From assembly GCA_035479375.1 (NCBI GenBank), contig DATIIT010000001.1, forward strand, positions 83,071 through 147,070: a DNA stretch of 64,000 nucleotides. The letters run 5' to 3'. Position 1 is the first letter of the stretch, and every line of letters begins with the position of its first letter. Both the position numbers and the translations under genes were made by a program. This DNA is from PMNU01 sp035479375. GTDB lineage: Bacteria > Patescibacteriota > Saccharimonadia > Saccharimonadales > UBA4665. Positions 57,644 to 64,000 of this stretch are shown in pieces. Below the pieces are notes generated by a model. The model did not search any database, had not been told where the DNA came from, and worked only from the letters and a program-made list of their open reading frames with translations.

Positions 57644-57676
57644 AACTTCAATAGGCGACGTGCAATACTGGTACGC

Positions 57677-58285
57677 ATGCCCACACTTTACCTCACCTAC
57701 GGCCCCACCCACAGCGGTAAGAGCACCTTTGGCAAGCAATTACTCGGCCAGCTGCCCAACAGCGCCAAAACAATCCTCGTAGACAACGATACCGTGGAGC
57801 AGTTTGTGCAGGCCAACTTCGACAACCTGCGCACCGACCCGCAAGTGCTCGCCCGGCGGACGCCGGAAGACCCGGACTTACGCCTGCGCATTCCCCAGCT
57901 CATCGTAGGCTACGCGCTGGGCGAGGGGTACGACGCCATTGTCACCGCCAGCCACTCCAAAGGCGTCATCAGGCAGAAATACCTTGATATAGCGCGGCAG
58001 CACGGCGCCCAAACGGTGCTCCTCATGTTTGGCACAAGCAAGCCGGAAATTAAGCGGCGGATCGAGCACTCAAGCCGCCAAGGCACAGACGCCGGCTTCC
58101 ACGCCAGCTCCTATGAAGAGCTGCTGGAAAGACAGGCCCACATGCTGCACGAGCCAACCACCGAAGAAAAAGCACAATACGCCAGCGTGTGGCAGATAGA
58201 CGAACACAATAGCGAAGACGTGCTGCAGCAGCTCGTGGCCTCCGCCTGGCTCGCCACCTTGGCATGCGGCCATGTGGCAGCGTGA
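57677..58285 (+). CDS. P-loop kinase-like protein
   Basis: A 202-residue P-loop protein. Walker A is GPTHSGKSTFG (about 9-19), a nucleotide-monophosphate-kinase-like LVDNDTVEQF follows, and a lid-type region includes TSKPEIKRRIEHSSRQ. It resembles the zeta-toxin/adenylate-kinase-like branch without being clearly either. The substrate is unknown. AATACT (57664-57669) ends 7 nt before the ATG. It lies just downstream of the surface-protein operon but with its own promoter. Not part of a recognised toxin-antitoxin pair: the upstream gene is not an antitoxin. Confidence 0.75.
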   Translation: MPTLYLTYGPTHSGKSTFGKQLLGQLPNSAKTILVDNDTVEQFVQANFDNLRTDPQVLARRTPEDPDLRLRIPQLIVGYALGEGYDAIVTASHSKGVIRQKYLDIARQHGAQTVLLMFGTSKPEIKRRIEHSSRQGTDAGFHASSYEELLERQAHMLHEPTTEEKAQYASVWQIDEHNSEDVLQQLVASAWLATLACGHVAA

Positions 58286-58324
58286 ACCCTATCCAATACA
58301 CGGGGCAGCAGTTATAATAAGCTT

Positions 58325-58789
58325 ATGAATACCATCGAACCCCCAGAACACACTGGCACAGATGCAGCTGCCAGCCCGGCTACGGCCACGCCGCACGAGC
58401 CAAGCCTCACCGAGCGCGTGCGAAGCGCCTATCCCCAGCCCGGTGCCCAAGCGCGCCCCGACCGCCTGGAGCAGATACAAAAAGACGCTGCGCCGCCAGA
58501 CAGCAGTGTGTTGTACGACATTCTGACGCTGGCACTCGGCGTTGGCTCGTCGGTGAGCTTTGTGGCGCTGGGGCCGCATATCAAAAATGTGCACGAAATA
58601 CTGTGGATTGGCGCCTTGCTGGCGCTCATTGCGGTTGCCCTGGGCGTCCGCAACTTCTTGCACAACGGTGTGTTGTCGCCGTGGGGCGTCGTTGGGCTGT
58701 GCGCCAGCACAATCACCCTCGTCACAGTGGCCAACTTACTTATTGCGCAGTCAAACTTCCACTCAGTGGTGCCATCCCTGCCCTACTAA
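58325..58789 (+). CDS. Membrane protein with three helices
   Basis: A 154-residue protein with a charged, proline-containing N-terminus (about 1-60) and three transmembrane segments (about 61-82, 92-110 and 120-142; VGSSVSFVALGP, ILWIGALLALIAVALGV, SPWGVVGLCASTITLVTVAN). It is similar in layout to small DUF-type proteins common in CPR genomes. TATAAT (58313-58318) ends 6 nt before ATG with no Shine-Dalgarno. Function unknown. Confidence 0.6.
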   Translation: MNTIEPPEHTGTDAAASPATATPHEPSLTERVRSAYPQPGAQARPDRLEQIQKDAAPPDSSVLYDILTLALGVGSSVSFVALGPHIKNVHEILWIGALLALIAVALGVRNFLHNGVLSPWGVVGLCASTITLVTVANLLIAQSNFHSVVPSLPY

Positions 58790-58850
58790 ATCACGGGGAA
58801 CTGCGCCTGGTCGGTGTTGGCGAGCGAAAAAAAGAAAAGCATAAACGGTT

Positions 58851-58927
58851 TGGTGCGCCCGGACGGATTCGAACCGCCGGCCCCCTGTTCCGAAGACAGG
58901 TGCTCTAATCCGCTGAGCTACGGGCGC
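58851..58927 (-). tRNA. tRNA-Arg (anticodon TCG), CCA encoded
   Basis: Minus strand: acceptor GCGCCCG/CGGGCGC, D-arm GCTC/GAGC, anticodon stem CTGT/ACAG around CTTCGGA (anticodon TCG), T-arm CGGCGG TTCGAAT CCGTCCG. Discriminator A then genomic CCA (58853-58851). Confidence 0.95.
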
Positions 58928-58966
58928 CTGCGCCTAGTATAACAGGGGAGGGAGTATAATGCAGGT

Positions 58967-59206
58967 ATGAACCGATGGGAACGCCGCCCCGGAGAGGGCC
59001 GCATGGAACATCTAGCCCGGCTCTCTGTAGCCAAGAACCTGGGCGGATTTGCCATAGCCGCCAGCCTGGCCGTAGCCACTGGCGGCGCGTTTGCGGCCGG
59101 GGCAGCAGCATTTGCGGCGGCCGAAGGCGTGGGGGTGGGTGTATCGCACGTGGTGCAGCAGCACCTCAAAAATAGGCGCCTCCGCAAGGACGGCGCCAAG
59201 CACTAG
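58967..59206 (+). CDS. Small Ala/Gly-rich membrane-associated protein
   Basis: A 79-residue protein with one long hydrophobic, Ala/Gly-rich stretch (about 28-55, AIAASLAVATGGAFAAGAAAF) flanked by basic segments. Positively charged at both ends (RWERRPGEGR; KNRRLRKDG). TATAAT (58955-58960) ends 6 nt before the ATG. No family; it may insert in the membrane or bind RNA/DNA with its tails. Upstream of the L,D-transpeptidase but 61 nt away. Confidence 0.55.
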   Translation: MNRWERRPGEGRMEHLARLSVAKNLGGFAIAASLAVATGGAFAAGAAAFAAAEGVGVGVSHVVQQHLKNRRLRKDGAKH

Positions 59207-59267
59207 CCCTTTCCCCGACCCACGGGTATACTAGCAAGTGATACTGAGGCGAGTGGGTAAAACGAAC

Positions 59268-60842
59268 ATGGCCAAACAACATCGTAAAAAGCAGGGCGCC
59301 GCGAGGCGCAAGGCCGCGGCAACCAAGGCGGTAAAAAGCACGGCCAAGCGGGCAGCAGCGCGCAAAAAGCTCCTCAAAAAGACAGGCGCCCAGCCGGCGG
59401 CCTTGCCCGCGTCCCGCCTGCTGCTGGCCGCCAACCCAATGCCGGCCGTGGCGCAAGGTGGGGATGCCGCGCCCAACGCCGCACCTAAAGCCCGGGCGTT
59501 CTCCTGGCGTGGCATTGTTTGGCCTAGCGGAGCCGTGCTGGCTGCGCTGCTGGCCGTGTGGGTTTTGGGCAATATATTGTTCCCCAGCGTCCAGTTGGGC
59601 AATGTACACATATCGGCACGTTTAGGCGACGGGCAGCTGGCGCAGGCCATTAGTACGCAGACGGCAGCCTACCGCCTGGCGGTAGTCTACCCAGACAAGC
59701 AGCGGCGCACATTTAGCTTGGCCGACATCGGGCTGCATATAGACGCGGGCAAAACCGTGCGCGGCATCCGCAGCCAGCAGCATAGCGCGCTGCAACGCCT
59801 GCTGTGGTGGCGCCCCATGCCGGCCGAGCTGCGCGCCGGCGCCAACGCCGCCACGCTCTACGGCTTCATCGCCCAGCACGCCAGCATCGTGACCGCGCCC
59901 GCCAAAGACGCCAGCATCACCCTTGATAACGGCGAGGTCAGGCTGAGCCCCGGCCAGCCCGGCAAACAGTTTGGGCTCAATAATGCCGTGGCCACCATCC
60001 TGTCGGCGGCACTGCAGCAGCGCACCACACCGCTCATACTCAGCGCGGTGCCGCTGGAGCCAAGCGTGGGCATGCCGGCGCTGGCCAGTGCCAAGTCGCA
60101 GCTGGAGGCGGTGCTGCACCAAAAAATCAGTATCCACATTGGCGCGCAAACTGTTGAGCCGTCGCCCGCAGACATTGCCAGCTGGCTGTCGTTGACCCCC
60201 ACAAGCACCAGCGTGGATGTCAGCGTCAATGACGGGGCGCTGCACGACTATCTCAGCAGTATCGCCAGCGACAAAACCGCTCCGGCGCGCAGCCAAATAA
60301 CCGACACCTCCGGCGCGGTGCTTGCCGCCGGCGTGCAGGGCGCCGTAGTAGGCAACACCGATGACGCCCAAGGCCAAATCAGCACTGCCCTGTTAAAAGG
60401 TGCAGGCGCCGACGTTTCCCTGCCCGCCCGGCTCACCCCCTTCAAAACCGTAGTGTCCCCTGGCGACGGCAAATGGGTCGAGGTAGACCTCAGCACCAAA
60501 CGCATGTACGCCTACGACGACAACAGCGTCACGCGCAGCTTCTTAGTCTCCGCCGGCGCCGCGGCCACGCCCACGGTCACTGGCCGCTACGCCATCTACG
60601 CCAAATACCGCAGCCAGGACATGTTTGGCGAGAACGCCGACGGCTCCAACTACTTCCAGCCCAACGTGCCGTACGTCAATTACTTCTACCGCGATTACGC
60701 CATCCACGGCAACTACTGGCGGCCGGCCAGCTACTTTGGGAACATCAACAGCTCGCACGGGTGCGTAGGTATAAACGTGGGCGACGGGGCCTGGATGTAC
60801 TCCTGGGCACCCGTCGGCACGCCGGTTGTTGTGCACTATTAA
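59268..60842 (+). CDS. L,D-transpeptidase (YkuD) with VanW/PG_binding_4-type region
   Basis: A 524-residue membrane-anchored enzyme that forms 3-3 peptide cross-links in peptidoglycan or attaches proteins. The first 80 residues are very basic and Ala-rich, TM about 90-110 (GAVLAALLAVWVLGNILF), then a peptidoglycan-binding PG_binding_4-type region (about 115-370), and a YkuD domain (about 390-524) with WVEVDLSTKRMYAYDD, AIHGNYW and the catalytic Cys499 in SSHGCVGINVGDG. Active-site His and Cys are intact. It converges with the MFS gene, overlapping by 4 nt. This fits a cell-wall theme with murD2-murL. Start chosen for MAKQHRKK after weak GAGTGGG. Confidence 0.92.
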   Translation: MAKQHRKKQGAARRKAAATKAVKSTAKRAAARKKLLKKTGAQPAALPASRLLLAANPMPAVAQGGDAAPNAAPKARAFSWRGIVWPSGAVLAALLAVWVLGNILFPSVQLGNVHISARLGDGQLAQAISTQTAAYRLAVVYPDKQRRTFSLADIGLHIDAGKTVRGIRSQQHSALQRLLWWRPMPAELRAGANAATLYGFIAQHASIVTAPAKDASITLDNGEVRLSPGQPGKQFGLNNAVATILSAALQQRTTPLILSAVPLEPSVGMPALASAKSQLEAVLHQKISIHIGAQTVEPSPADIASWLSLTPTSTSVDVSVNDGALHDYLSSIASDKTAPARSQITDTSGAVLAAGVQGAVVGNTDDAQGQISTALLKGAGADVSLPARLTPFKTVVSPGDGKWVEVDLSTKRMYAYDDNSVTRSFLVSAGAAATPTVTGRYAIYAKYRSQDMFGENADGSNYFQPNVPYVNYFYRDYAIHGNYWRPASYFGNINSSHGCVGINVGDGAWMYSWAPVGTPVVVHY

Positions 60843-62281
60843 AGCGCGTGGGCAGTGGGGGCTGGCTCGCCAGAGTCGGCAGCCACCGCCTTCTGCTTGA
60901 TAATAAACGTCGCCACCAAAGCCGAGGCAATGGCAAAGCAGGCCGCCGTGTAGTACGCGGTATGGAAGCCGTGCACCAGCGCCGGCACCGGTTGGCCGGA
61001 ATGGGCGGCAAAGTGCGTGGTAGAGGCCGCGGCCACGCCGCTCAAAATAGCCAAGCCCAGCGCACCGCCAAGCTGCTGTGCAGTGTTAATGAGCCCGGAA
61101 GCCAAGCCCGCTTCGCGGCCGGGGACACCAGAGGTGGCGGCAATCGTGGTACTCACGAAGGTAAAGCCGGCGCCCACGGCCATCACCACCAGGCCGGGCA
61201 ACACGTAGCGGAAGTAGCTACCCTGCACCGGCACGTGGCCCAAGATGAACAAACCGAGCGCGATAATCCACGGCGCAACCATCAGGATCTTCTTGTAGCC
61301 CACCTTTTTCACCAGCTTCGGCGCGCTGGTGGCGGCAATGGCGATGGTGATCGGCACCGGCAAGAACGCAAAACCGGTACGCACTGGCGAGAAATGCAAA
61401 ATCTCTTGGATGTAAATGGACGTGAAGTAGAAGATGGCAAACAGCGCGGCGGCAATCGGCATCTGCGTCAGGTTAGCGCCGGTGATGTTGCGGATCTTAA
61501 AGATAGACAGCGGCATGAGCGGGTTCTTGGTGCGCTTCTCGTTCACTATGAAGAACACCAGCAGTGCCAGCGCCCCGGCCAAAAAACCGAGCGTGGAGTG
61601 CGCCGTCCACCCCACGGTGGGCGCCTTTACCAGGCCGTACACCAAGAGCATCAGGCCGGCAGTGACCGACACGGCGCCGGGGAGGTCGAGGTCGTTGTGC
61701 GTTTCCTCGGACTCGTGCTTGGGCACCAATTTCCAGGCGCCAGCTAGCACGGCGATGGCCACCGGCACGTTAATAAAGAAGTTCCAGCGCCAGCCCAGGT
61801 ACTGGGTCAGGATGCCGCCCAGCAGCACGCCCACGGCGGCGCCACCGGCCGCCACCGCGCCCCAAATAGACAGCGCAATGTTGCGCTCGTGCCCCTCTTT
61901 GTAGGTGATGAGCACAATGCTCAGCGCCGCCGGCGACATAAACGCCCCGGCCAGGCCCTGCAGCGCCCGCAAACTAATAAGCATGCCGCTGTTAACGGCC
62001 AAGCCGTCTAGCAGGCTTACAATGGCAAACACCACCACACCGGCCAAGAAAATCTTGCGCCGTCCGTACAGGTCGGCCGCGCGGCCGCCCAGCAGCAAGA
62101 AGCCGCCAAACGCCAAGGTATACGCCGTGACAATCCATTGCAGGTTGGCCGGGCTCAGGTGGAACGAATGCTGCAACGCCGGCAATGCCACATTGACAAT
62201 CGCCGAGTCCAACACCACCATAAACTGCGCCAGCGCCAAGAGCACTAGTATCATCCAGTGGCTCCGCACCAGGTTTTTCAT
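60839..62281 (-). CDS. MFS drug exporter, DHA2 (14-TM) type
   Basis: A 480-residue major-facilitator protein with 14 predicted helices. Motif A/B region GGRAADLYGRRKIFLAG and DSAIVNVALPALQ (motif D1 of the EmrB/QacA group) and GGAAVGVLLGGILTQYLGWRWNFFINVP (motif C; quoted here in parts: AAVGVLLGGILTQYLGW) are present. Such proteins export drugs or cationic dyes. AGGAG precedes ATG 62281. It is divergent from a MarR regulator, the usual arrangement for a repressed exporter. Confidence 0.9.
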   Translation of the reverse strand: MKNLVRSHWMILVLLALAQFMVVLDSAIVNVALPALQHSFHLSPANLQWIVTAYTLAFGGFLLLGGRAADLYGRRKIFLAGVVVFAIVSLLDGLAVNSGMLISLRALQGLAGAFMSPAALSIVLITYKEGHERNIALSIWGAVAAGGAAVGVLLGGILTQYLGWRWNFFINVPVAIAVLAGAWKLVPKHESEETHNDLDLPGAVSVTAGLMLLVYGLVKAPTVGWTAHSTLGFLAGALALLVFFIVNEKRTKNPLMPLSIFKIRNITGANLTQMPIAAALFAIFYFTSIYIQEILHFSPVRTGFAFLPVPITIAIAATSAPKLVKKVGYKKILMVAPWIIALGLFILGHVPVQGSYFRYVLPGLVVMAVGAGFTFVSTTIAATSGVPGREAGLASGLINTAQQLGGALGLAILSGVAAASTTHFAAHSGQPVPALVHGFHTAYYTAACFAIASALVATFIIKQKAVAADSGEPAPTAHAL

Positions 62282-62313
62282 AATCTCTCCTTCATTTTTT
62301 GGCTTGTGTGGTT

Positions 62314-62363
62314 TATAATTTGGTTACTCAATGATTGTAAAGCTCAATAGTTGAGAATGTCAA
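62314..62363. promoter_or_regulatory. Divergent promoter region with MarR-type inverted repeats
   Basis: CAATGATTG (62329-62337) and CTCAATAGTTGAG (62343-62355) are two palindromes. On the minus strand TTGACA (62363-62358) and, 17 nt downstream, TTACAA (62340-62335) form the exporter promoter; both palindromes cover its spacer and -10. TATAAT (62314-62319) may start the plus-strand regulator. Confidence 0.65.
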
Positions 62364-62860
62364 CAATTTTTTTAAAACAGATGGAAACACGTTCACTCCA
62401 AGCATTTTACGACGGCCTGATGCAGTTCTTGGCCATGTCCAAGCAGCAGATGTTTAAGATTGCCGCCGACTACGGCCTTACGTCCACGCAGGCTTTTTTA
62501 CTGCTGCTCACCAAAAGTGACGAGACGCGCACCATGCACTCGTTCTGTTCCCTGCTGGGCTGCGACGCTTCCAACGTTACCGGCATTGTGGACGGGCTGG
62601 AGCGCAAGGGGCTCATCTCCCGCACCGAACACCCTACGGACCGCCGCATCAAGACGCTGCGGCTGCTGCCCAAAGGCACCACCGTGCGCAACGCCATCCT
62701 ACAGCAGATGTCTGACCGCAACCAGAGCTACATTTTATCTAAGCTGAGCGCCAGCGAGCTGGCCACCTTCACTGCCCTAATCCAAAAAATCACCAGCGGC
62801 TGCGCGGCAAATGCCGCGGAAACCGCTGGCGCTGAAGCCGGCAAACCGGCCGCCCATTAG
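62357..62860 (+). CDS. MarR-family transcriptional regulator
   Basis: A 167-residue winged-helix repressor. HTH is at SFCSLLGCDASNVTGIVDGLE with the recognition helix ending GIVDGLERKGLI; the wing has RTEHPTDRRIKTLRLLPKG. The divergent MFS exporter and the paired palindromes between them suggest autorepression plus control of the exporter, induced by the transported compound (established for many MarR proteins). The ATG at 62357 lies in the promoter region; a start at 62381 (METRSLQ) is also possible and might be the real one. Confidence 0.9.
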   Translation: MSTIFLKQMETRSLQAFYDGLMQFLAMSKQQMFKIAADYGLTSTQAFLLLLTKSDETRTMHSFCSLLGCDASNVTGIVDGLERKGLISRTEHPTDRRIKTLRLLPKGTTVRNAILQQMSDRNQSYILSKLSASELATFTALIQKITSGCAANAAETAGAEAGKPAAH

Positions 62861-62873
62861 TCGCCCACTAAGG

Positions 62874-63056
62874 CTACTCGCTCTTCTTGGTCTCGGTTTT
62901 GGGGTCGTCGCTCATGCCTTTGCGCAGCTCGCGCAGTGAGGAGCCCAAGCTCTTAGACAGTTCCGGCAGCTTTTTGCCGCCAAACAACAACAGGACGATG
63001 GCCAGCACAATGATCAGCTCCGGCATCCCTAAGTCGAGTATTCCAAATACGTTCAT
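62874..63056 (-). CDS. tatA: Sec-independent protein translocase subunit TatA
   Basis: A 60-residue TatA/E-type protein: short N-terminus, TM helix (about 11-25, PELIIVLAIVLLLFGG), then the amphipathic KKLPELSKSLGSSLRELRKGM with the FGxKKLPEL signature, and a charged tail. TatA lines the channel that exports folded proteins. GAGGG 5 nt upstream supports ATG 63056 over a longer frame. TatC is not in the window. Between the MarR gene and a beta-helix protein; no operon link is shown. Confidence 0.92.
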   Translation of the reverse strand: MNVFGILDLGMPELIIVLAIVLLLFGGKKLPELSKSLGSSLRELRKGMSDDPKTETKKSE

Positions 63057-63098
63057 ATACCCTCGCTTACGCTTATTACACAATCATGATAGCACACC

Positions 63099-64000
63099 TT
63101 ACATGCGGGCTGCCCAGGCAAATGTGGCCGTCGTGGCGCCCGGGTTAACGTCTACATTGATGGTGAACTGCGTGGCGCCCACGCCAGAAATCCAAAATTT
63201 GGCGGCCGAGCCCAGGTTATTGGTAGGCGTCACCGAGATATTGGCCAGCGCCGGCGTGGTGCTGAGCCCGTGGTTGACCGCAATGGTGGTGGTGCCGTTG
63301 GCCACCGTAGCCGTGCCATTGCTTTCGGTAACGTAGCCGATGTTGTTGCGCACAATGGTGGTGGCCGCGCCGGCCGTCTCCATGAGCGCCACGGTGGCGG
63401 CCGCGTTGGCTACCAGCGTGTTGCCGGTGATGATGTTGTCGCCGCTGCCGCCGGTGCTCTCCTCGCGGATCAGGCTGCGCGTCTTGCCTACGGTGTTGGA
63501 CGTCTCTAGCGAGTTGCCACTGACGATGTTGAAGTGTGTGTTAAACTCCAGGTGCACGCCAGAGGCCGCGGCCGAGCCGTTATCGCCCGGGCTGGTGAAC
63601 ATGTTGGCTACCACCACGCACTTGTTGCCCGCAATAAATACGCTGTCGCCGGCCACGCCGTCGAAGGTGCAGCCTACAATTTTGGTGTCCTTGACGTTTT
63701 GGGCGCGCACGCCAATGCAGTTGTGCAGCCCGGCCACGAAGTTGGCGTTGACAATGTGTTGCAGCCCGGCTTGGTCGTACAACATCACCGGGTTGCTGCC
63801 TATGGGGTTGCTGGCGCCGCCCAAGTATTCAAAATCGGAACCGTAAAAGAAATTTTCGTCACTGGAGGTGGTCCAGACGCCGCCGCCAAAGCCGGCACTG
63901 TTACCGCCTTGGTCGAACAAGCAGTTGACGACGCGGTTGTGGTGGCCAAACGCGGCGCTCACCATGGGGCCCAGCTTGAGCCCCCAGTCGTAGCAGCTGG
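63099..64000 (-). CDS. Beta-helix surface or tail-fibre-like protein, 3' part (runs off the right edge)
   Basis: The open frame enters from beyond the right edge, so the start is not seen; at least 300 residues are present. Rungs such as NRVVNCLFDQGG, IVNANFVAGLHNCIG, KIVGCTFDGVAG, NIVSGNSLETSN, NIITGNTLVANA show a right-handed parallel beta-helix. The C-terminal domain (ATVANGTTTIAVNHGLSTTP to the end) is a compact beta domain like the receptor-binding tips of phage tail proteins. It may be a surface adhesin or a phage-derived protein. Not truncated by frameshift in the visible part. Confidence 0.7.
   Translation of the reverse strand, partial: SCYDWGLKLGPMVSAAFGHHNRVVNCLFDQGGNSAGFGGGVWTTSSDENFFYGSDFEYLGGASNPIGSNPVMLYDQAGLQHIVNANFVAGLHNCIGVRAQNVKDTKIVGCTFDGVAGDSVFIAGNKCVVVANMFTSPGDNGSAAASGVHLEFNTHFNIVSGNSLETSNTVGKTRSLIREESTGGSGDNIITGNTLVANAAATVALMETAGAATTIVRNNIGYVTESNGTATVANGTTTIAVNHGLSTTPALANISVTPTNNLGSAAKFWISGVGATQFTINVDVNPGATTATFAWAARM

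Noticed and set aside
57677..58285. Zeta-type toxin of a toxin-antitoxin pair
   Set aside because: No epsilon-like antitoxin gene upstream; the preceding gene is a secreted beta-helix protein.
1..64000. Recoded UGA (as in Gracilibacteria/Absconditabacteria)
   Set aside because: TGA ends pilB, the pilW-like gene and others exactly at family-conserved C-termini, and no gene needs TGA as sense.
1..64000. CRISPR array, insertion sequence or transposase
   Set aside because: No regularly spaced repeats and no transposase-like gene found in either strand.

Overview
This 64-kb window is dense, high-GC bacterial chromosome, most likely from Candidatus Saccharibacteria (TM7) or a close Patescibacteria/CPR relative. 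This rests on gene content and style: small genome-type spacing, a large type IV pilus operon beside sensor kinases, several anchored surface proteins, an Rpf-like G5/DUF348 protein next to rsmA (a gene order also known in Actinobacteria), an intein in the UvrD/PcrA helicase and many orphan proteins. UGA is used as stop (for example at pilB and the pilW-like gene), which argues against Gracilibacteria and Absconditabacteria. The taxonomic call is inference. I see no rRNA, CRISPR array, insertion sequence or prophage module.

Layout. 0-7 kb: rsmA (cut by the left edge), Rpf-like cell-wall protein, NUDIX hydrolase, two tandem paralogous Cys/His proteins, and a uvrD/pcrA helicase split by a 361-residue intein. 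7-13.9 kb: an AT-richer HTH-EgtD-like methyltransferase, orphan genes, the glycolytic pair pgk-tpiA, and a membrane protein. 13.9-28.1 kb: one long minus-strand block with two histidine kinases, three single-domain response regulators and a type IV pilus operon (pilB, pilC, five prepilins); three of its minor pilins carry large beta-rich extensions. 28-31.5 kb: an orphan, a CruF-type carotenoid hydratase family protein, a PadR regulator with a coupled membrane protein, and a MazG-like protein. 31.5-35.3 kb: an island of low coding density with a tRNA-Glu, two broken genes, a wHTH repressor with an operator inside its own promoter, and a plus-strand locus with a near-consensus promoter, duplicated stem sequences and a strong terminator, which I read as an unidentified structured RNA. 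35.3-43.9 kb: an LPXTG-less anchored surface protein, a third histidine kinase, a two-gene GNAT-like/methyltransferase cassette behind a terminator-like leader, and two response regulators. 44-54 kb: murD2-murL (L-Glu ligase plus epimerase route to D-Glu in peptidoglycan), folD, tRNA-Lys, C1 peptidase, histidine phosphatase, nuclease, folC and a HAD phosphatase. 54-64 kb: a three-gene secreted-protein operon, a P-loop kinase, tRNA-Arg, an L,D-transpeptidase, an MFS exporter/MarR pair, tatA and a beta-helix protein cut by the right edge.

How the parts fit. The window is dominated by the cell surface: peptidoglycan synthesis and cross-linking (murD2, murL, L,D-transpeptidase, Rpf-like protein), pili with adhesive tips, and anchored or secreted adhesins, wired to several two-component systems. 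That suits an episymbiont that must find and grip a host cell. A second theme is the way genes start: more than twenty genes have a -10 hexamer ending 6-8 nt before the start codon and no Shine-Dalgarno sequence, implying leaderless mRNAs, while about a dozen others keep strong Shine-Dalgarno sites. I used this rule to pick starts.
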